Under the pieces are notes generated by a model. It worked only from the letters and a program-made list of their open reading frames with translations, made no database searches and had not been told where the DNA came from. A program made the translations under genes and the position numbers. A DNA stretch of 36,425 nt from Acanthaster planci (taxonomy: Eukaryota; Echinodermata; Asteroidea; Valvatida; Acanthasteridae). Where the stretch lies: NCBI RefSeq assembly GCF_001949145.1, contig NW_019091435.1, positions 161,750-198,174 on the forward strand, given 5' to 3'. This document shows, in pieces, positions 29,579-36,425 of the stretch (position 1 is its first letter; every line of letters starts with the position of its first letter).

Positions 29579-32304
29579 TGTAACCAAATCAGACACAGTT
29601 TTGTTCATTGAGATATGTTATTCAGTGGGCGTCTGCACAGGTGCTGTGAGGCCCATTCACAACAAACTGGGAAGGGCAAGGTACATGCACTGTACCCTTC
29701 ATTTTGTAATTGTAAGAACCACACCCACATTATAAGCATGCCAGTTAGGTTCTTGTATGAGGCCTGTCTACACATTCCTTTTTATGGCCTGTAAATATGC
29801 CCAACATTTAGAGTGAAAAGTCTGAAATCAGGCTTTTGCCTGGAAAGAGATATCTGTGATACCATATGAGTTTTGCGAGGACCCAAACAATATGGCAACT
29901 TGCCTTACTATGTTGTTTGACAAAGGGTTAAAATAAGTGACTGTGTTTGGATATAGTGAAACTGTAGTTGAAATGGGGGTTCACATGAAGGCTCGATGGA
30001 CATGATTAAAAGAAGTTGAAATGCAATGGAATTGTAACTTTATCATGAGACGGATAATTAAATGGAAATGATTGTTACATGTTAAGTCTCCACAATTCAG
30101 TCAATTTTTTCAAAGAAAAATCTTCCATACAGTACTGTACCATTAGGGGCCCAGTTCATAAGTGGATGGCTCAAGCTACACACTGCATGTATAATCATGA
30201 TTCAATTCCACACAGGCAATGGGATACAAGTGTACGCACTATCCACCTCTAAATCTGTTACTTGAAGCAGATAGCCCTGAATATTGTTCTCATGAAGAAA
30301 ACTGGAGGGTGGTTGAAGGTGCCACGGACTGTTTGTCAGTCCATTCAGCACACTCACTTTCACCTGGTTAAGTGCAGGAATTACAGGTCATTCAAACTCA
30401 CACACAGAATACGGTAACAATTTTGGAATCACATGTACATAGTATGCTTTTATTTCTTACAAGTTACATGTTAAAAATTGTTTACAAAACATTCTTTTTA
30501 CAAAGCTTATACATGAAGTACTTGTTTGTGGCCTGCATTTTTGAAACTGGGTTTTTCTACTGTACAGTATTAAGCCTATTGGTAAAATACAGCAGTATAT
30601 ATCATGTAAAAATAAAAGTACATTTTCAAACCAATATAACAGATACATAATTTTCAAATAATCATTACACGAACATAACAGCGTGTCGAGTGTGCAACAA
30701 ATTTGACTTGGAAAAACATACCAATTATGCCAAAGCGGAAGTTGTTACACAAACTGCATAACGGTTCAAAATGAGTTACACATCTAAATTCTCCGTACGT
30801 ATCCACCCACTTGTTCCAGTTATTTAGACATGCACTGCCCTATGCCACTTAACACTGACCTTGCTCTATTACATTCATGTCAATGCTTAAACTGTTCCAT
30901 TAAACACACTAGTCAAGGCTTTTGACTTGCCGATGTATTTCTATTTCCTAAAATGTATAGACTCTCGGATTTGATTAGAGTCTGTAACTAGTTTTTTCCA
31001 ATTTTAGCAATGTTTTCTAACTATATGAACATGTGAATCTCTGTCAAATGCTTTAAGCTTTGTTAACTTGTACCTGGTAGTTTAATGTTCTAATAGAGAT
31101 GTAAATTTGTTTTCTTATCTTGTTACAGTAAAACAGCCTGGTAGTTTGGTCCAGATGAATTTGGCTCTCTAGATATTAAGTGTTTGTCAGCAGTTCTAAT
31201 TAATGCTTATCATGATTTTGTTTTGATTTACTGAGTGCTAAACAGAACATATAGAGAGAAAAGACAACTTTAAGAACTGACATGACTTCAACACCATGTT
31301 TCCTTGATCCAATTCATGTTATTGCTTTGTCTTACATACCATAACATGTACAGAATTTACAGCCTTTCAATAATTACAGCTTGATCATGGCTTTTTTTTT
31401 CATTTCACTGGTTTGAAGGCATTTGCGTTCTTGGCCTCTTAACTGGCAAGTTGAAGATGAGTTGCTCCACACAAACATTAATTGTGTGCAAATTTTCAAG
31501 TTCACTGAATGCTGATCTGACATCAGGTAACAGTGGTGCAAAAATTCAATGGTTTCACTAACTGCTCATAATGCTTTTCTATTGGATGTTATAAATGACA
31601 TGAAACTGCAGCATTCGTAAGGGGCATCTAGCATGGTTGACAGTCATGAAATGGAGACAGAGGCACCTATTATCTCCAAAAATTGACCAATTATTGTCAA
31701 GCACTTGGGTCCTCAAGTTTAAAGCATCTAATTCTACAATGAAGGTGCACAATCACCAAACTGCTTCAAGGATATACATGAACAATTTCTGTTTGTTTTT
31801 TCTGTCTGGGTGCTAGTTGCTTCAAAACACAAAAATAGAATCTGAAGTATTTAATTTGCAACATTGGTAGACTGATTGGCAAGTAACAGATATTTATCAT
31901 ATTCACAGTTTCATTTTTAAAAAGGTTAGAATTGGTTTCAGCACGGAGCTTAACAATCCAAGCAAAAAGCAGAATTATACACAACTAATGTGTCTTCATG
32001 TTATGCAGTGATTGCTGCATGCTGGAGGTTAGAGGTCACATCATCTTACAAAAATGGAACACAAGCAAGTCACACGCAACTGACAAATGCTTTTGTGCAC
32101 ACTCTGGCCTGAGAGTTGAATATTTCTAGTCTGGAAGCATTTCAAGTCCAGTTGCTGTTTGTCTATGCTTCCTCTACTGCATAGCATGTGTGATGCAGTG
32201 AGAATGGTCACTTTGCCAATAGATATAATGAACTGCATGACTATTTGTTCATATATACATGTAGCGGGATCCCTGTGAGCAAGTTATATGCTTGATTTCT
32301 TTTT

Positions 32305-32310
32305 TTTATT
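32305..32310 (-). terminator. Candidate poly(A) signal of the minus-strand gene
   Basis: TTTATT on the plus strand reads AATAAA on the minus strand, about 345 nt after the candidate stop at 32654. Similar hexamers exist farther left, so the true site is uncertain. Confidence 0.35.
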
Positions 32311-32328
32311 TCTTGCTGTGTTCCAAGG

Positions 32329-32433
32329 GTACATATATCTGCACTCAACGTACATATATCTGCACTCAACGTACATATATCTGCACTCAACGTACATATA
32401 TCTGCACTCAACGTACATATATCTGCACTCAAC
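32329..32433. repeat. Perfect 5 x 21-bp tandem repeat
   Basis: Five identical units beginning GTACATATAT and ending GCACTCAAC. Because 21 is a multiple of three and no unit contains a stop in several frames, both strands show repetitive open frames (e.g. QRTYICT, ECRYMYV, SADICTL). Perfect identity suggests recent expansion and likely length polymorphism. If the minus gene is real, the array is in its 3' untranslated region. Confidence 0.95.
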
Positions 32434-32653
32434 GGTTATTTGAGCCTTGGGTCCAGGTAAACAAAAACTCATGGGGCAAATGTTTGGCAAATCTTGTCAA
32501 ATGTTGTCATGAAAGGCATGCTGGGATGTCTGCAATGTACATGTACAAACAGCTCGGCAGACATCTGATCCATTTTGTGAACATGTCCACAAATCTCACT
32601 GGCTTCCAACCAAGCTTTTTTCAATTATCCACAGCTATCATGCAACATGGCTT

Positions 32654-32761
32654 CTACACCAGTCCTTCAACCAATGTAGTTCTTGCAATATCTTTGGTGA
32701 TGCTTTGATTTTTTGCACACACTTGATGGGCTGCCCCTCCCCCATCGCTGCTAGCTTCCTG
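32654..32761 (-). CDS. Minus-gene terminal exon c
   Basis: The acceptor is GTACGCCATACAG (a second CAG follows at once, which would remove one Gln). It encodes QEASSDGGGAAHQVCAKNQS, then ITKDIARTTLVEGLV and a TAG at 32654-32656. Assigned mainly because its phase fits exon b. Confidence 0.42.
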   Translation of the reverse strand, partial: QEASSDGGGAAHQVCAKNQSITKDIARTTLVEGLV

Positions 32762-35022
32762 CTGTATGGCGTACAACTTACATATTATACAAAGGCTTCT
32801 CCGCAAATTACACTTTTTAGAAAATATAGCTCTACACTTGTGATTTTGAGAATCTCTGAATACTTTTAAGTCAACAACCTTTGAAGAATGCCCAGTGACA
32901 CTCATCAGAACACATGACAAACTTTAAACAATTTTTTTCGTTTTTTTCTTTTAAATTTTTTATGCTCCAGCCATGGGCTGACATGGATTTGTCCATACTA
33001 ATAGACTTCCAGATTGCTGTACTCTGAACTTACTGATTACAGCAGCAGATATTTATTTGGTATATTACCAAACCCGAAGTAATTATTTCATAGAAAAATC
33101 ACAGGTGAGTTCAGAGCACTTGGTTCGATACCCATGATTTCATACCTTCATAGTTTCTTTTCTCTCATGGGCAAATGCCATTGGGTTGGCTGTGACGGTC
33201 AGTCCAGAGTCATTGGTGTCTTTAATGACCAATTTCTCTGGATTGACTTTGCTTCCTTTGTCTCTCTGTTGTCTAGCTGTGATGGGCAGTGTGGGATGCA
33301 TGTAAGATGTTATGGGTGGTTTGCGTTGACTATCTGGTAGTCTCTTCACTCCACCTGAAAGCAAAGCAGGCACAAGAAACTTGGCATGTATAAATCATCC
33401 CTTGAAGCAGAGTCTCCATCACGAGGTTGGGAGGAACATGTATCTTTCTGGACACATTAGTAGGGTGCAAGGAGTCCTCTCTGTTCATACCCACTTTTAC
33501 TCTGCAAGAGTAACAAGAATGCTAAAAAAATCTGAAACATTATTGAAATCTTGCAGGGAAAGCGTACAAGTACTGCTTCGAACCATTTATGATGAACCCC
33601 CCCCCCACATTTTAAGACTGATTCACATACATGCCCAACTATGAATGAACATACACATAGGCATAGGCCCTACATGCAATCACATTCAAAGGCTGGCTTT
33701 TGCCATAAATGTCATGTGACAAATTTCCTTCTCATTTGTACACAGAATTAACTGTCTATGCAAGAAACCATTCTCATTCTGGCAATTCACAATGAAGTGT
33801 ACCACCAAGTATGTACCTTGACTGACATAAGCCACCTTCAAATTAACAGTGTATTGAATATTTTACCCAGTATTCATCCTAATTATGGTATAAATACCTT
33901 GTGTATTACCATAAAAGATCACAGGAGCGCTTGTTATTTACAAAAAAAATTCACTTACAGGGTCCATAGATTTTTTTGCCACTTTCTTATTTCTTAATGC
34001 ACTTCTTTATCGCATGCTGTGATGTTATTCCGGTAAATCACAGTTCAATTTTAAGGGTTTTCTGTTTTAAATGTGAACCCGGAATTCTATCATGTAAAAA
34101 TCTGCAAGAAAGGGTTTCTCGGCTGCTAACTGCCATACACACATCAGCGAATCACAAAAGATACAAAAATTTACCAATTTCAAATATAAAAATTTGGCAT
34201 GTTTGAGCTTAAGTAGCTGTAACGCAGCTGCAGCATCTGCTATTGAAGGTAGAAATTTGCATCAATATAAAAAGTTTCAAAAGGAGTCCATCAGCCTTAA
34301 TTAAAAGTTAAAACCCACATAAAGATAGTTCAAGGATTCTATGAAAAAGTTACAATGCACAGGTCCAAAACATAAAAAAAACCACTTAGTGAGGTAAATA
34401 TCAATTCAGTTTGTTCATAATGCCATCAGAACACTTTGCTTCTCAAAGGTAACTCCAGTTGGTGTCATGCACTATAACTCACTCATATGCTGTCCCTTCA
34501 CAAAGCATGCTCTGCAGATTTAACAAGAGAGTGCCCTTTGAAACATGCCTAAAATTCAGTCCGAGTCCCCTCTCCACAACCGCTGGTGAAGGCTCATCTC
34601 ATTTTCACATTACAAGGAAAGGAAATGCAAAGCATTCTGGGTCACCACTAGCCACTATCCCCACACTGTATGAATGTTGAGTTTGACCTCTGTTCCCCAG
34701 TTCAACTAAATTACTGCAATGAGAAATCAAAAAAATCAGCTAAACAACTAGCACCCTGGAAATGGTGGCAGGTTATCAGAAGCAAAGAAATCTTGAGTAG
34801 GAAAAAGTCTTTCGGGGAAATTACATTCCTAGCCAATGTTGCAGGCCCTACAATTCATCATTGGTGGCTTTTTATTGAATATCTTTGGCAGCATGTTACC
34901 TTGTTTGTCATGTCTATGGGACTGTTCATGGGACTCACTACGTCCACTACTGCTGATGTCCCGCCCATGTCCATTAGTAGTGGCATTAGATGGAACCATG
35001 CCCCTTCTATTGTGCTTCTTCC
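32654..35022 (-). CDS. C-terminal part of an unidentified convergent gene (three exons)
   Basis: Three minus-strand exons (35022-34900, 33354-33146, 32761-32654) have consensus GT-AG borders and fully compatible phases (1 to 1, 1 to 0, then 0 to stop). They give about 145 residues of polar, low-complexity sequence rich in Ser, Arg, His, Lys and Gln, as expected of a cytoplasmic or disordered tail. The gene would start outside the window. The C-terminus TTLVEGLV ends in a hydrophobic residue, so a PDZ-binding tail is conceivable. No family is recognised. Phase agreement is the main support. Confidence 0.5.
33146..33354 (-). CDS. Minus-gene exon b
   Basis: The acceptor is CTTTGCTTTCAG and the donor GTATGA. 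It encodes 69 codons including GVKRLPDSQRKPPITSYMHP and VNPEKLVIKDTNDSGLTVTA. It is phase 1 to 0. Of the three exons this one has the best protein-like composition. Confidence 0.6.
33355..34899 (-). other. Putative intron between minus-gene exons a and b
   Basis: No feature is recognised beyond a run of C at about 33599-33606 and AT-rich DNA. Confidence 0.45.
34900..35022 (-). CDS. Minus-gene exon a
   Basis: The acceptor is TTGATATCTTGCAG and the donor GTAACA. The frame consistent with the next exon reads KKHNRRGMVPSNATTNGHGR followed by DISSSGRSESHEQSHRHDKQ, a hydrophilic tail-like sequence. It is phase 1 to 1. Confidence 0.5.
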
Positions 35023-35623
35023 CTGCAAGATATCAAACATAATTGCTCTCAGTGAATAGGCAAGAATGCCACAGTTTTACAATTTTTACCTTCAATTTCT
35101 AGGGTTTGCAGAGGACAAGTTTAAGCACTGTGTATTTCTCTTTGCAATGTGTCTTGATTTACTGGGAATTCCTCCTTTGGACTTTAGAATACGGAAGATT
35201 TGCCATATAACATTGAAGTTGATCTCATTCTTGAGTTGTGTCGTTCTGACAAGAACTAGTTGTTTCCAGTCTTTTCCTTTGGGTTTTGTTAACAAAAATG
35301 TAATGATGCATCTTCTGAATCTGCAAAGAGAGTTAACCAACGACTCCAGTAAACAAGGAAAACATTTAGTAAAATTACAAAGAAATCAGAACATGATCCA
35401 AGCAGAATGCAGCTTGTTAACCCAACCTTGAACACAGCTTTTTATGCTCAAGGGCAATCCATCTAAGCATTGATATTTGAATGCTGCACAGCTTTTCATT
35501 TTATATTCATTTGTCGTAAGACCATTCAGAGAATCAACAAAGATTAAATGTACATGCGTACATATAGCAGAAAATGGCATTGTACAAAGCAGTTGCAAAA
35601 TAAACATATCTAACAATGCGTAC
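35023..35623 (-). other. Region between minus-gene exons
   Basis: Presumably an intron of the minus-strand gene; open frames on both strands here lack splice signals and family features. Confidence 0.4.
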
Positions 35624-35681
35624 CTGAATTGATTATGGTATAGAGCAGCAGTGTGCAGTTAATGGGTAGATACTCGATTCC
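35624..35681 (-). CDS. Possible further upstream exon of the minus gene
   Basis: The acceptor is TTTCCCATGCCCCTTAAG and the donor GTACGC, giving 58 nt in phase 0 to 1 that reads GIEYLPINCTLLLYTIINS. It joins exon a in frame and is hydrophobic, as a last membrane helix before the polar tail would be. It is short and without family evidence, so it is tentative. Confidence 0.28.
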
Positions 35682-35940
35682 CTTAAGGGGCATGGGAAAT
35701 AAAATACTACATAATCTTGACAGCTTGAACCTTCAGGGAATAACTTAAAAATCGAGTTATCGGAATTTCAAGCTAACAAAATTTACCAGGTCATGTAGTC
35801 ATACCAGGCCTTTGCATGGCATACGTAGGCAAAAGCAACTCACTTCACAGGAAGGCATTTTTGTAGTTATTTCCTTTGCTTTGTAAATTCTAATGGTGTA
35901 CAGTTTTCAAGATGTATTTTTGCATCGGGGAGATGTTAAT

Positions 35941-36093
35941 TTATATAATGGGTTTTTGCCCTTACCCAACGTATATATCAATAAACACTGTATGCTCAGC
36001 GCTTGTCCGAGAGCTTGCGAAAAAAGTCACAAGCACTAAGCATACAGTGTTTATTAATATATACGTTGGGTAAGGGCAAAACCTGTTATATAA
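35941..36093. mobile_element. 153-bp hairpin MITE
   Basis: The arms at 35941-36006 and 36029-36093 are inverse copies of about 65 bp with few mismatches. Shared blocks are TTGCCCTTACCCAACGTATA and AATAAACACTGTATGCT. The loop is about 22 bp. There is no ORF. Confidence 0.82.
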
Positions 36094-36106
36094 AGTGTAC
36101 AGTTTT

Positions 36107-36425
36107 GCTCATGAATTATCGTTTTTCTAAGATTTAATGTTGTTACCTAAAAGTTTCTTTTCTTTTGGTAACAAGCAATAAACACTGCACCTTTGAGGGG
36201 CGTAGCTTTCATGTTTGATCTATTATTGTAACAGTGCAATGCATAGTGCATAGTAGGGGTATGTTTTCACTTGGGCTTCTCTAGTATGTGCAGTCATATG
36301 ACCTTTCCTTCTGTGGTCACATGATATGGCTGCCTCTGAGTCAGTGATTGAACTGCCTGCTGGAGGGCTACAATTGGGATCCTGGTTGCAATCAGGCTAG
36401 CTTGAAAGCCAGGATTTCTTGCAGC
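36107..36425. other. Right edge of the window
   Basis: A short open frame from ATG 36328 (MAASESVIELPAGGLQLGSW) ends after 24 codons; there is not enough to call it an exon. Nothing else is recognised. Confidence 0.4.

Larger units (their letters stand above)
29579..32653. other. AT-rich region between convergent genes
   Basis: No coding exon is supported on either strand. It probably holds the 3' untranslated region of the minus-strand gene (TTTATT, i.e. minus-strand AATAAA, at 32305-32310 and others farther left) and intergenic DNA. The only structured element is the 21-bp tandem repeat at 32329. Confidence 0.5.

Noticed and set aside
32292-32708. Repeat-containing protein ORF (QRTYICT repeats)
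   Set aside because: Openness in several frames follows from a 21-bp perfect tandem repeat; the flanks show no coding features.
35624-35681. Seventh transmembrane helix of an LGR-type receptor (LPIN...LYTI)
   Set aside because: The similarity covers only a few residues and the hallmark Asn-Pro is missing; kept only as a possible exon.

Overview
This is animal genomic DNA, most likely from a marine invertebrate and possibly an invertebrate deuterostome (echinoderm, hemichordate or amphioxus). The basis is short GT-AG exons in long transposon-filled introns, death-domain/CARD/caspase signalling modules, a CR1-like LINE with a 2A-like motif and PHD finger, and hAT-like MITEs. The species cannot be named from the sequence alone.

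The main object is one plus-strand gene at about 1582-29412. I reconstruct it as 25 coding exons with consistent splice phases and about 1413 codons. The predicted protein reads, in order: nine to ten ankyrin repeats (one exon per repeat, all phase 0), a ROC GTPase domain with intact P-loop, DxxG and TxLD-type motifs, a COR domain, a death domain, a CARD, and a complete caspase with catalytic His and Cys. The first four parts resemble the C-terminal half of DAPK-type Roco proteins without the kinase. The last two resemble a CARD initiator caspase. Having them in one polypeptide would put a GTP-regulated dimerisation switch, two death-fold adaptors and the protease in cis. A 31-nt micro-exon and an in-intron AATAAA between the two halves suggest that caspase-less isoforms could also be made.

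The introns carry several mobile elements: three hAT-like MITEs (introns 1 and 3), a 0.7-kb inverted-repeat element with a degraded THAP domain (intron 2), a palindromic tandem array (intron 8), two large foldback elements (intron 14), and an antisense, mutated CR1-like LINE interrupted by an assembly gap at 19650-19824 (intron 15).

The caspase gene ends with a stop at 29410-29412 and AATAAA at 29573. Beyond it lies AT-rich DNA with a perfect 5 x 21-bp tandem repeat, then three phase-compatible minus-strand exons (35022 to 32654) that look like the C-terminus of a convergent, unidentified gene, and a 150-bp hairpin element near the right edge. No tRNA, rRNA or CRISPR array was recognised.
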